From contig JAHEKE010000008.1 in assembly GCA_024638505.1 (NCBI GenBank), forward strand, positions 1 through 64,000: DNA of 64,000 nt, given 5' to 3'. The notes under the pieces are model-generated. The model ran no database searches. It had not been told where the DNA came from and saw only the letters and a program-made list of their open reading frames with translations. The stretch is from Gammaproteobacteria bacterium (GTDB lineage: Bacteria; Pseudomonadota; Gammaproteobacteria; Arenicellales; JAANXG01). Positions 10,116 through 18,241 of the stretch are shown here, piece after piece. A program made the translations under genes and the position numbers. Each line of letters starts with the position of its first letter. Within the stretch, counting starts at the first letter, position 1.

Positions 10116-10925
10116 TTGTCTGTGAGTTTGTTTCCTCCTCTCACCTTGTTTTCAAGACACCGGGATCTCATCCTGCAGCTAACCAGGAGAGAAGTGCTGG
10201 AGCGTTACCGCGGGTCCCTGCTTGGCTTGTTTTGGTCATTCATGCACCCACTGTTAATGCTAATCGTTTACTTTTTCGTGTTTGGCGTGGTGTTCAACAG
10301 GAAATGGGGCGTGGAGCAGGAGAGTGACCTGCAGTTTGCGATTATTCTTTTTAGCGGGCTCATTGTGCGTGAGCTATTTGCAGAATGCTTGGTGCGGGGA
10401 CCGAGATTGATAACCAGTAACAAGCACTTCGTGACAAAGGTCGTGTTCCCGTTAGAGATTTTACCGATCGTGTCAGTCTGCGTGGCGCTGTTTCATACCG
10501 TTGTTGGCTTGATAATTCTAACCGTGGCAATCTTGGTTACAAAGCTTGCCCTGCCCACTACCGCGTTTTTGCTGCCCGTAGTGCTGTTTCCCATCATTGT
10601 TCTTGCGCTGGGAGTATCCTGGTTTCTAGCCTCGCTCGGGGTGTTTCTCAGAGATATATCACAGGTTGTAGGCATCCTGGCGACAGCGCTACTTTTCCTA
10701 AGCCCAATATTCTATCCGGTCAGTGCGGTACCTGAGCACCTGCAAGTTTATTTGTATCTCAATCCCTTAACTCTGATTATTGAGGAGCTGCGGAACATCA
10801 TGGTTTTCGGAACCCTGCCGAACTGGCAGTTTTTAATTGTTTATCTGTTGCTGGCATACGCGTTTATGATGTTTGGCGTATGGTGGTTTTCTCGAACGCG
10901 CAATGCCTTTGCTGATGTCCTCTGA
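10116..10925 (+). CDS. wzm: ABC-2 type polysaccharide export permease (Wzm-like)
   Basis: A 269-residue inner-membrane permease with six predicted membrane spans. The amphipathic N-terminus runs into LTRREVLERYRGSLLG, the hallmark of O-antigen and teichoic acid exporters of the Wzm/TagG type. It partners the ATPase encoded immediately downstream, whose ATG overlaps the end of this gene by 11 bp. The start is TTG at 10116, with an in-frame GTG at 10122 equally possible. It would flip a complete undecaprenyl-linked glycan to the periplasm before ligation to lipid A core. Confidence 0.92.
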   Translation: MSVSLFPPLTLFSRHRDLILQLTRREVLERYRGSLLGLFWSFMHPLLMLIVYFFVFGVVFNRKWGVEQESDLQFAIILFSGLIVRELFAECLVRGPRLITSNKHFVTKVVFPLEILPIVSVCVALFHTVVGLIILTVAILVTKLALPTTAFLLPVVLFPIIVLALGVSWFLASLGVFLRDISQVVGILATALLFLSPIFYPVSAVPEHLQVYLYLNPLTLIIEELRNIMVFGTLPNWQFLIVYLLLAYAFMMFGVWWFSRTRNAFADVL

Positions 10926-12249
10926 CTACGTAATAAGGGCAAATCGCATAGGTAAATGTTTTCAAACATATGATCATCCCGTGCACCGTTTGCTGCAGGC
11001 GCTTTATCGGCAAAAAAAGAAGCTGTACGAGGAGTTCTGGGCGTTAAAAGATATCACCGTTGACGTCGTTCGAGGAGAAACCCTTGGTATCGTGGGGAAA
11101 AACGGTTCGGGTAAGTCGACTTTTTTACAGATTGTGGCAGGAACGCTGACCCCGAGCAGGGGCAATGTACAGGTTGAAGGTCGGACCTCCGCCATCTTGG
11201 AGCTAGGGGCGGGGTTTAATCCCGATTTTACCGGCCGGGAAAATGCTCGTCTGAACGCCTCCATTCTTGGCATGAATAAAGACGAAATAGATAACAGGCT
11301 TCCGCATATCATTGAGTTTTCAGAACTTGGCGATTTTATCGATCGACCGGTTAAAACGTATTCCAGCGGTATGTATATACGGCTGGCTTTCTCCACTTCA
11401 ATCAGTCTGGAACCCGAGATCTTAATTATCGATGAGGCGCTGGCCGTTGGTGACGTTAAGTTTCAAAGAAAGTGTTTCAGGAAACTTGAGCAAATGCGGA
11501 ACGATGGGGTAACGATTCTGTTTGTGACACATGCAACTGATAGTGTAGTGGGACTTTGTGATCGAGCCATGTTTCTCGATGGCGGCGAGGTTAAAGTCCT
11601 TGGCGATCCCAAGCACGTAGTGAATCAATACCTGGAAAGCATGTTTTTTTCCGGGGCAGGTAAGAAACACGTGTCATTGCATACAACGGGCGCAGCGAAA
11701 CTGCGCAGCACTGAACTGGCCCTACAGCGCGGTCATGACAGCTGCAGGAATCGAGCAACATACAATGATTCCGAGTACAGGTGGGGTAACAAAGATGCGC
11801 AAATAGTAGATTATGTACTGCTGGGAGAAGATGGTGATGAAATTAGCGCTGGCTGCAGACAGGGGGAGCCAATCGTGCTTCAGATAGGCGTTTTCTTCGA
11901 GCACCCGGCGCGCAACATAATCTATGGGTTTACCATCAAAACCATCGACGGGGCCACCGTTTTTGGCACCAACAGTGAATTAAAGCGCGTACCGGTCGCT
12001 GATAAGAATCAAGAGGAATACGCCATCGTAGATTTTGAATTTTCCGCACATCTAGTGCCAGGAGAGTATTTTATTTCCCTTGGTGTCGTGAAACAGGAAG
12101 GATCCGCCCCTGAAATCGTTTTGGATCGCCGCTATGATCTGATTCATTTTAGAATCAATGAAGAACAGCGTGATGCTTACGGACTGGCGGCGGTAGACAT
12201 GGTCATTACCGAAAAACTTACACAGCAGAACCTGCAGACGACGTGTTAA
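10915..12249 (+). CDS. wzt: ABC transporter ATPase with C-terminal glycan-binding domain (Wzt-like)
   Basis: A 444-residue protein. Residues 1 to about 240 form an ABC ATPase: Walker A GKNGSGKS near residue 61, signature YSSGMY near 149, Walker B ILIIDEAL near 170. Residues from about 290 to 435 form a beta-rich extension like the carbohydrate-binding domain of E. coli O9a Wzt, which recognises the modified non-reducing end of finished O-antigen. The ATG at 10915 is preferred because it keeps the normal overlap with the permease; another ATG lies at 10903. The extension matters because it predicts that the exported chain carries a terminal cap, and the next gene encodes a plausible capping enzyme. 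Confidence 0.93.
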   Translation: MSSDYVIRANRIGKCFQTYDHPVHRLLQALYRQKKKLYEEFWALKDITVDVVRGETLGIVGKNGSGKSTFLQIVAGTLTPSRGNVQVEGRTSAILELGAGFNPDFTGRENARLNASILGMNKDEIDNRLPHIIEFSELGDFIDRPVKTYSSGMYIRLAFSTSISLEPEILIIDEALAVGDVKFQRKCFRKLEQMRNDGVTILFVTHATDSVVGLCDRAMFLDGGEVKVLGDPKHVVNQYLESMFFSGAGKKHVSLHTTGAAKLRSTELALQRGHDSCRNRATYNDSEYRWGNKDAQIVDYVLLGEDGDEISAGCRQGEPIVLQIGVFFEHPARNIIYGFTIKTIDGATVFGTNSELKRVPVADKNQEEYAIVDFEFSAHLVPGEYFISLGVVKQEGSAPEIVLDRRYDLIHFRINEEQRDAYGLAAVDMVITEKLTQQNLQTTC

Positions 12250-14486
12250 CGCAGCATAATGACTTGTCCTTGGCCTCGTCCGGGGTCTTGATTCAGGGCA
12301 TACAAAAATCCTTTGCTTACTCAGATGGCGCAGAGAGTGAACGCTACCTTGCTGAGTTGTTTCGCAGCGCTGCAGACCTGTCCAGCACATCGAGCGAACT
12401 TGAGGCAAAAATCAAGGACTGGCCCAGTGAGTATCATTTGTCCGGTAAACGTGCGAACTTGCTTCGAGGGTTGAATCTCTCAACACGCAGCAAGGTCTTG
12501 GAGCTTGGTTGCGGTTGTGGCGCGATCACCCGCTACCTGGGAGAGCAGGGTTTCATGGTAGACGCCGTTGAGGGAAGTAGAAAACGAGCAGAAATTGCCG
12601 CCTTACGTTGCCGCGGACTAGACAACATCAATATCGTTTGCGCAAATTTCAATGATTTGCGTATTCCAGAAAATACCTATGATGCTGTTTTTTTAGTTGG
12701 TGTTTTAGAGTATGCGGCTAAATTCTGGCCAGAAGAGATACGGGAAGAAGAAGCGGTCATCCGTTTGCTGCAGTTGGTTAAGCTCAGCCTGTGTGACAGT
12801 GGAGTGGCGGTAGTCGCCATCGAGAACAGGACCGGCCTCAAGTATGTCTTGGGTGCACACGAAGATCATTACGCCAAGCGTTATGTCGGCACTCATGGCT
12901 ATCCCCTGAAAGCCGGCATCAAGACCTACACGCAACATGAGTGGTCAGAATTGATATCAGCTTCGGGTTTCACTCAGGCAAAGTACTATTTCCCATTCCC
13001 GGATTACAAGGTACCTACCTTGCTGTTAGCGGAAGACTATACCCTGCATAACCCTAATGCTTACGCCCACGTGGACGGAATCGCGTCACGGGACTATGTG
13101 CTTCTGCTGGATCTCGGGCAGCACGAAACGGTATTTTGGGAATGCGCCAGCGCGACTGGGACAATGGGGGCATTCGCCAACTCCTACCTAATTCTGCTGG
13201 GGAATGATGCCGCTAGCTTGGAGCAGGTGGCAGAGAATGATTTTGCCCATCTCCCTGACTTCAAACGTAAGCGACGGTATTGTGTGATCACGAAAAAACG
13301 AGTGAACTCAAACACCGTGGAGCGGGAGAAAATCGCATGTTTTGATGACCAACCCGCCACAGGGATTGTTCAACGTCTGGCAAATGAACCTTTCTTTGCG
13401 GGCAAACTGCTGTCCATCGTATGGTGTAGAAGTTTGTTAATCGACCCCGGCGCCGAGCGTTTTATTGATTATTTAAGACAGTATTATAAGTACCTAAAAG
13501 CAAATGAACCATCGATAGATTTGGTTCCCAATAATATCGTTGTAGACGATCAGGGCGAATACCGCTGTTTCGATCAGGAATGGCAGGTAGCGGATGAACT
13601 GGACGCAGACTATGTTTATTTTCGGGCACTACTACTGTTTGCTTTACGTTATAAACCGACGCTGAGGGAATTTTGGAAACACCACAGTCTGCATACGGTA
13701 ACAGATTTTATTGTCTATGGCTTTAATGCGGTTCACCGAGATGTAATATCAGATTTAGATGAATATTCCGCGAGGGAAGAAAATTTCCAGAACCTGGTTA
13801 ATGAGCAAGATTCTGCGGGCACGATATCTGAACTTTTATCGATGCGATTCAACCAGTCGGATATTCCTATGCCGGTTTACGCCAAAGTTTACTGGCGATG
13901 CGAGGACGAAGCCTACAGCGAGGAAAGAGCGGTGTGCAGAAAATTCGTTCCTGGCGATGCAGCTGCGCGCATAACATTCGAGTTCTCTGCAGATGAAGAT
14001 AACGTTGCCTATATCCGGTTTGACCCGTGTGATCAATTAAGTCGAGAGGATTTTGGTTTTCTGCGGGTGTCGTATCTTTGCATAGAGGCAAAGGTTGAGG
14101 GCCAAGTGCAGAAAATTATTCAGCTTGACACAGCAAAGCAAGTGGCGGAAAGCGGAATTTTGTCTGGCATTGTATTTAGCAAGCAGGCGTTCGGCGAAGT
14201 CTTTGCCGTCATCAACAATAATCCTGAAATAGAGTTTTGCCTGAATGATAGTTTCAGGAACTGTCAAAGCTACAAAGTCGAAGTCGAATGTGCGTATATC
14301 AGATCTACCGAGTATCGCCTGGTTAGAGACAGATTTCTGGTACAAGAGGAGATTTTAGAAAAAGAAATAAGACGGCTGCGGCACAGCCAGGCAAAGCTGC
14401 AGCGTGAAATTAAACAAATGAAATCTTCTAAAATTGTCCGCTTGGCTGAACGCTGCAAGTCAATAAGAAAACGCATTGGAACATAA
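12243..14486 (+). CDS. Methyltransferase with kinase-like and coiled-coil regions, candidate O-antigen capping protein (WbdD-like)
   Basis: A 747-residue protein starting at GTG 12243, overlapping wzt by 7 bp. An N-terminal class I SAM methyltransferase has motif I VLELGCGCG near residues 84-92 and VGVLEY near 155. A kinase-like catalytic loop appears near residue 426: an Asp, then Asn five residues later (DLVPNN), then an Asp 18 residues after the first (FDQEW). These spacings equal those of the HRD Asp, the metal-binding Asn and the DFG Asp of protein kinases. A beta-rich region follows, and the last 50 residues are a basic coiled coil. E. coli O9a WbdD has the same order of methyltransferase, kinase and coiled coil and also follows wzt. 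The N-lobe lysine is not evident, so kinase activity is uncertain. Confidence 0.75.
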   Translation: MLTQHNDLSLASSGVLIQGIQKSFAYSDGAESERYLAELFRSAADLSSTSSELEAKIKDWPSEYHLSGKRANLLRGLNLSTRSKVLELGCGCGAITRYLGEQGFMVDAVEGSRKRAEIAALRCRGLDNINIVCANFNDLRIPENTYDAVFLVGVLEYAAKFWPEEIREEEAVIRLLQLVKLSLCDSGVAVVAIENRTGLKYVLGAHEDHYAKRYVGTHGYPLKAGIKTYTQHEWSELISASGFTQAKYYFPFPDYKVPTLLLAEDYTLHNPNAYAHVDGIASRDYVLLLDLGQHETVFWECASATGTMGAFANSYLILLGNDAASLEQVAENDFAHLPDFKRKRRYCVITKKRVNSNTVEREKIACFDDQPATGIVQRLANEPFFAGKLLSIVWCRSLLIDPGAERFIDYLRQYYKYLKANEPSIDLVPNNIVVDDQGEYRCFDQEWQVADELDADYVYFRALLLFALRYKPTLREFWKHHSLHTVTDFIVYGFNAVHRDVISDLDEYSAREENFQNLVNEQDSAGTISELLSMRFNQSDIPMPVYAKVYWRCEDEAYSEERAVCRKFVPGDAAARITFEFSADEDNVAYIRFDPCDQLSREDFGFLRVSYLCIEAKVEGQVQKIIQLDTAKQVAESGILSGIVFSKQAFGEVFAVINNNPEIEFCLNDSFRNCQSYKVEVECAYIRSTEYRLVRDRFLVQEEILEKEIRRLRHSQAKLQREIKQMKSSKIVRLAERCKSIRKRIGT

Positions 14487-15447
14487 ATTGGACTTAAGCA
14501 TAGTAATACCCATCTTTGACGAAGAACCGAACATACAGCCTTTGTATACGGAACTTAAGGAAGTTTTGGACGGGTTGAATTGCTCGTACGAGATTATCTT
14601 TATCGATGATGGCAGCCGAGATGGCAGCTTCGATGTACTTAAACAGATCCACAGTCGTGATGAACGTGTTCGGATTGTTCGCTTTAGGCGAAACTTTGGA
14701 CAAACTGCGGCGCTGGCGGCGGGCATGCAGTACGCGCAGGGGAATGTAGTCGTCACCATGGATGGGGATCAGCAGAATGACCCGCATGATATCCCTGTTT
14801 TATTGGGCAAAATCGACGAAGGCTACGATTTGGTCAATGGTTGGCGGCACGACAGGAAAGACAGGTACTGGTCGAGAAAGATTCCCTCGTTGATTGCGAA
14901 TAAACTGATTTCTCGGACTACCGACGTTGAGCTGCACGATTATGGCTGCACCTTAAAAGCTCTGCGCAAGGAGGTGGCAAAGAACATTACTCTGTATGGG
15001 GAATTGCATCGTTTCATACCTGCTATTGCCAGTTGGATGGGTGTCAGCATTGCCGAAGTGAAAGTCAATCATCGTCCAAGGATGTTGGGTAAAACCAAGT
15101 ACGGCATCTCTCGAACAGTTCGCGTGCTGCTGGACCTGGTAACCGTCAAGTTCCTGCTTAACTACGCAGGTCGACCAATTCATTTTTTTGGACTGCCCGG
15201 ACTGCTGTCAGGTGTGGTTGGTTTTCTACTGGCCCTTTACATGACCTTTGAGCGCTTGTTTCTCGGTGTACCCATGGGTAACAGGCCGCTTTTGCTGTTT
15301 GCAATCTTGATGATACTGATTGGCATACAGTTCATTGTTATTGGATTGTTGGCTGAACTGCAGATCAGAACTTACTATGAGACACAGAACAAACCGATAT
15401 ACGTCGTGAAGGAAGTATGCGGTTGGGACGAGATTGAGCAAAGCTGA
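14476..15447 (+). CDS. Glycosyltransferase family 2, DPM1/GtrB-like, with two C-terminal membrane spans
   Basis: A 323-residue GT-A enzyme. DDGSRDGS near residue 35 and DGDQQNDP near residue 96 bind the nucleotide sugar and metal. Two hydrophobic segments near residues 235-290 anchor it in the inner membrane. The architecture is that of polyprenyl-phosphate glycosyltransferases such as GtrB and ArnC, which load a sugar on undecaprenyl phosphate for later transfer in the periplasm. The TTG start at 14476 overlaps the preceding gene by 11 bp. If the GtrB analogy holds, the two large membrane proteins of this locus are possible partners that use the lipid-linked sugar. Confidence 0.88.
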   Translation: MEHKLDLSIVIPIFDEEPNIQPLYTELKEVLDGLNCSYEIIFIDDGSRDGSFDVLKQIHSRDERVRIVRFRRNFGQTAALAAGMQYAQGNVVVTMDGDQQNDPHDIPVLLGKIDEGYDLVNGWRHDRKDRYWSRKIPSLIANKLISRTTDVELHDYGCTLKALRKEVAKNITLYGELHRFIPAIASWMGVSIAEVKVNHRPRMLGKTKYGISRTVRVLLDLVTVKFLLNYAGRPIHFFGLPGLLSGVVGFLLALYMTFERLFLGVPMGNRPLLLFAILMILIGIQFIVIGLLAELQIRTYYETQNKPIYVVKEVCGWDEIEQS

Positions 15448-16327
15448 GGTTAGTTCTGATGTGCTGGCCATCGTCGTTAACTACAATGCGGGCCGGTATC
15501 TGGTCGCATGTGTGAACTCTTTGCTCAGGTCACGGCAATCAATACGTATCTGTGTTGTTGATAATGCCTCGTCTGACGACAGTGTCATACGTTTACAAAA
15601 TGAGATTGCTGAGGAGCAAAAGCCTGAGATCATCATCAACGATGAAAACGTTGGCTTCGCGCGGGCCAATAATCAAGTGCTGCGTAATCGCCGGGCTGAG
15701 TTCTATGCATTGGTCAATCCCGACTGTGAGGTTGGAGCAGAAACCATTGGTAAAATTCTTGAGGTCATGCGCGATGACAATACTATTGGCCTTGCCAGCT
15801 GTTTGATAAAGAACGCAGACGGCAGTATGCAGAAAACCTGCAGGCGCAAATTCCCCACCCCGTGGAGTGGTTTTGTTCGAACCTTCGGACTTAACGCTCT
15901 ATTCCCTAGAGCTTTTAAAGATTTCGATTATGGGGATAGCGCGCTCAGCAAAAAAATTGAATACGTCGAGGCGATATCCGGAGCTTTTATGGTTGTCAGA
16001 GGGAGCGCGCTTGAAGAAGTTGGGTATCTAGACAGTGGTTACTTCATGCACTGTGAGGATCTGGATTGGTGTAAGCGTTTCTGGCAGGCCGGATTGAGAG
16101 TCGCTTTTATACCGGGCACCAGCGTTACTCACCAGAAAGGGGTCGGTGGCAGGAGTCTGCGCGTGAATTGGCATCTGCATCAAGGCATGCTCCGTTTTTA
16201 CAAAAAATTTTATTTAGATGAATACCCCAAGATCATGTATGTATTTATCTATGCCGGCATAGCGCTAAGTTTTTTGGCCAAGTCAACGCTCATACTGCTA
16301 CGTGGGCCTAAAACCAGACACGGCTAG
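15434..16327 (+). CDS. Glycosyltransferase family 2, rhamnosyltransferase (WbbL)-like
   Basis: A 297-residue cytoplasmic GT-A enzyme. DNASSDDS near residue 37 and NPDCEVG near residue 95 form the donor site, and EDLDWCKR near residue 205 supplies the catalytic base region. This set is typical of the WbbL-type group that often transfers rhamnose from dTDP-rhamnose. The TTG start at 15434 overlaps the previous gene by 14 bp. The donor could be the sugar made through rmlA and rmlB, though this is inferred from family and neighbourhood. Confidence 0.87.
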   Translation: MSKAEVSSDVLAIVVNYNAGRYLVACVNSLLRSRQSIRICVVDNASSDDSVIRLQNEIAEEQKPEIIINDENVGFARANNQVLRNRRAEFYALVNPDCEVGAETIGKILEVMRDDNTIGLASCLIKNADGSMQKTCRRKFPTPWSGFVRTFGLNALFPRAFKDFDYGDSALSKKIEYVEAISGAFMVVRGSALEEVGYLDSGYFMHCEDLDWCKRFWQAGLRVAFIPGTSVTHQKGVGGRSLRVNWHLHQGMLRFYKKFYLDEYPKIMYVFIYAGIALSFLAKSTLILLRGPKTRHG

Positions 16328-17213
16328 TGCGGGTCGCGGGCGATCTGTACTGGTGACGGGTGCATCTGGTGTGGTTGGCGCGCCTATGTGCAACAAGCTT
16401 AAACAGGGAGGCTTTTCTGTATTCACTCTGGGAAGGACGGTGTCTGAATCAGTTGCTGGCGTAATATGTGACCTCAGTAAATCCGAGGAAGTCAGCGTTA
16501 GTGGGAAGTTTGATATCCTGGTGCACACGGCGCCGTTATGGCTGCTGCCGGATAATCTGGAAAAAATCGCGCGCACAGGAGTTCAGCGTATCGTTGCTTT
16601 CAGTTCGACCAGTGTAGAGACTAAAGCAGCCAGTGAACAAGAGTCGGATCAATCACTGGTTGAAGCTCTGCGCAGAGCAGAGCAAAATTCTAGACGGATT
16701 GCGCTAGCTCACAGCATCGGGCTCACTTTGTTTCGACCGACTATGATTTACGGTTTTTGCCGAGACAAAAACGTTACTGCTATTGCAAATTTAATCAATC
16801 GATTCGGAATTTTTCCTGTTGCGGGTTCAGCGAAAGGTCTTCGTCAACCCGTTCATGCGTTGGATTTGGTTGAGTCCTGCCTGTACTGTATAGACAATGA
16901 AATGTCTGTAGGCAAAACCTATAACCTGGGCGGTGACGAGACTTTGAGCTACAAGCAAATGGTAGATCGGATATTTCTTGGGTTGGGCCGTAAGCCCCGG
17001 ACTATTCATGTTGCTGTCACGGTATACAAAGCTTTGCTTGCAGCGATGCTTAAATTGAGAGTGTTGAACGGAATTTCTCCCGAGGTCGCGGGGCGTATGA
17101 ATGAAGATTTCTGTTTCGACAATGGGCCGGCGCGGGCTGATTTTGCTTACAGTGGATCGAAATTCTTGGACAATCCTGCACGTGATTTACCACATGGAGG
17201 GATATCGTATTAA
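16302..17213 (+). CDS. NAD-dependent epimerase/dehydratase, WbpV-like 4-reductase
   Basis: A 303-residue extended SDR protein. The nucleotide-binding motif GASGVVG lies near residues 20-26. The FSSTS strand and the RPTMIYG motif place it with the SDR family usually found before WbpL-type transferases. Those proteins (WbpV, WreQ) reduce the 4-keto group of UDP-2-acetamido-2,6-dideoxyhexulose to give UDP-QuiNAc or UDP-FucNAc. The canonical YxxxK pair is not visible after the SSTS strand, where the sequence reads SVETKAASEQ. GTG at 16302 overlaps the previous gene by 26 bp. The initiating transferase and the 4,6-dehydratase follow directly. Confidence 0.82.
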   Translation: MGLKPDTASAGRGRSVLVTGASGVVGAPMCNKLKQGGFSVFTLGRTVSESVAGVICDLSKSEEVSVSGKFDILVHTAPLWLLPDNLEKIARTGVQRIVAFSSTSVETKAASEQESDQSLVEALRRAEQNSRRIALAHSIGLTLFRPTMIYGFCRDKNVTAIANLINRFGIFPVAGSAKGLRQPVHALDLVESCLYCIDNEMSVGKTYNLGGDETLSYKQMVDRIFLGLGRKPRTIHVAVTVYKALLAAMLKLRVLNGISPEVAGRMNEDFCFDNGPARADFAYSGSKFLDNPARDLPHGGISY

Positions 17214-18237
17214 CACTCCGGTACCCGTTTACTTCATTGCTGCCGGCATCATTAGCGGGTTCGCCCTGGCCTATACGCTGACCGGATTCGTTCGAAAATA
17301 TGCTATACATATCAATATGTTAGATACACCAAACGCGCGAACCCTGCATCAGGGATTGGTGCCCAGGGGGGGCGGCCTGTCCATCGTTATTACCATGCTG
17401 TTGGCGCTATTCCTATTGTGGCTCGCATGGCCGCTGCCAGTCGTCCCGTATTTGTTCGCCACTGTATTAATACTTGGCGTCCTCGGTTGGCTTGATGACA
17501 GGCTCGGTCTGAATCCGTTTGTGAAAATGGGTGTTCAGCTGGCAGTGGCGCTCATCGTTGTCACCTACATCGGAATCTTGCACGAGGTTGAAATTGCGGG
17601 CTACCTATTCAGCTTCGGGGCTGCAGCTGCAATCCTGACTGTACTTTGGCTGGTAGGGTTAACTAATGTCTACAACTTCATGGATGGCATTGATGGGATC
17701 GCAGCGAGCTACACGGCGGTCATTGCGGGCGTAATGGGCATCTGGTTTGTGACTGACCAGAATAGTGCTCTGGCATTATTCTGTTATGTTATCATGGCTG
17801 CAGCGCTTGGGTTTTTAATATGGAATTGGATGCCGGCTCGGATTTTTATGGGTGACGTCGGCAGCGTAACGCTGGGAGGGGTGTTCGCAGTTTTGGCAAT
17901 AATTGGACACAATTCGCACGATGTTCCTATAACTGCTTACATGACCCTGCTAGGTGTGTTTTTATTCGATACAGTCGTCACAATATTAAGAAGATTGTTT
18001 CAAGGCAAAGCTATCTGGCAGCCACATCGTGAGCACTTCTATCAGCGGGCGGTTGCAATGGGCTTCAGCCATGCTCAGGTGACGGTGGCAGTAGTAATCA
18101 TTACGCTGATATTGGCGGCGCTGGCGTCATTGGAAAAATTTCGCGTGGGGCCGATTGGATTGTGGCCGGTGCTTGCCCTCATCTTGCTAACTAGTACAGC
18201 GTTAACCATTCACGTGGTAGAGAAAAAACAGTGCTAG
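17194..18237 (+). CDS. Undecaprenyl-phosphate sugar-1-phosphate transferase, WecA/WbpL family
   Basis: A 347-residue polytopic enzyme of the MraY/WecA family that starts glycan assembly by moving HexNAc-1-phosphate onto undecaprenyl phosphate. Visible motifs are the cytoplasmic LDDRLG pair, NVYNFMDGIDG with catalytic aspartates, GDVGSVTLGG, and a late basic motif PHREHFYQR. About ten membrane segments are present. ATG at 17194 is chosen because it begins the hydrophobic N-terminus and overlaps the preceding stop by 20 bp; an upstream in-frame extension to 17101 lies inside the reductase gene. Given its neighbours the likely donor is UDP-QuiNAc or UDP-FucNAc. Confidence 0.92.
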   Translation: MEGYRINTPVPVYFIAAGIISGFALAYTLTGFVRKYAIHINMLDTPNARTLHQGLVPRGGGLSIVITMLLALFLLWLAWPLPVVPYLFATVLILGVLGWLDDRLGLNPFVKMGVQLAVALIVVTYIGILHEVEIAGYLFSFGAAAAILTVLWLVGLTNVYNFMDGIDGIAASYTAVIAGVMGIWFVTDQNSALALFCYVIMAAALGFLIWNWMPARIFMGDVGSVTLGGVFAVLAIIGHNSHDVPITAYMTLLGVFLFDTVVTILRRLFQGKAIWQPHREHFYQRAVAMGFSHAQVTVAVVIITLILAALASLEKFRVGPIGLWPVLALILLTSTALTIHVVEKKQC

Positions 18238-18241
18238 GCCT

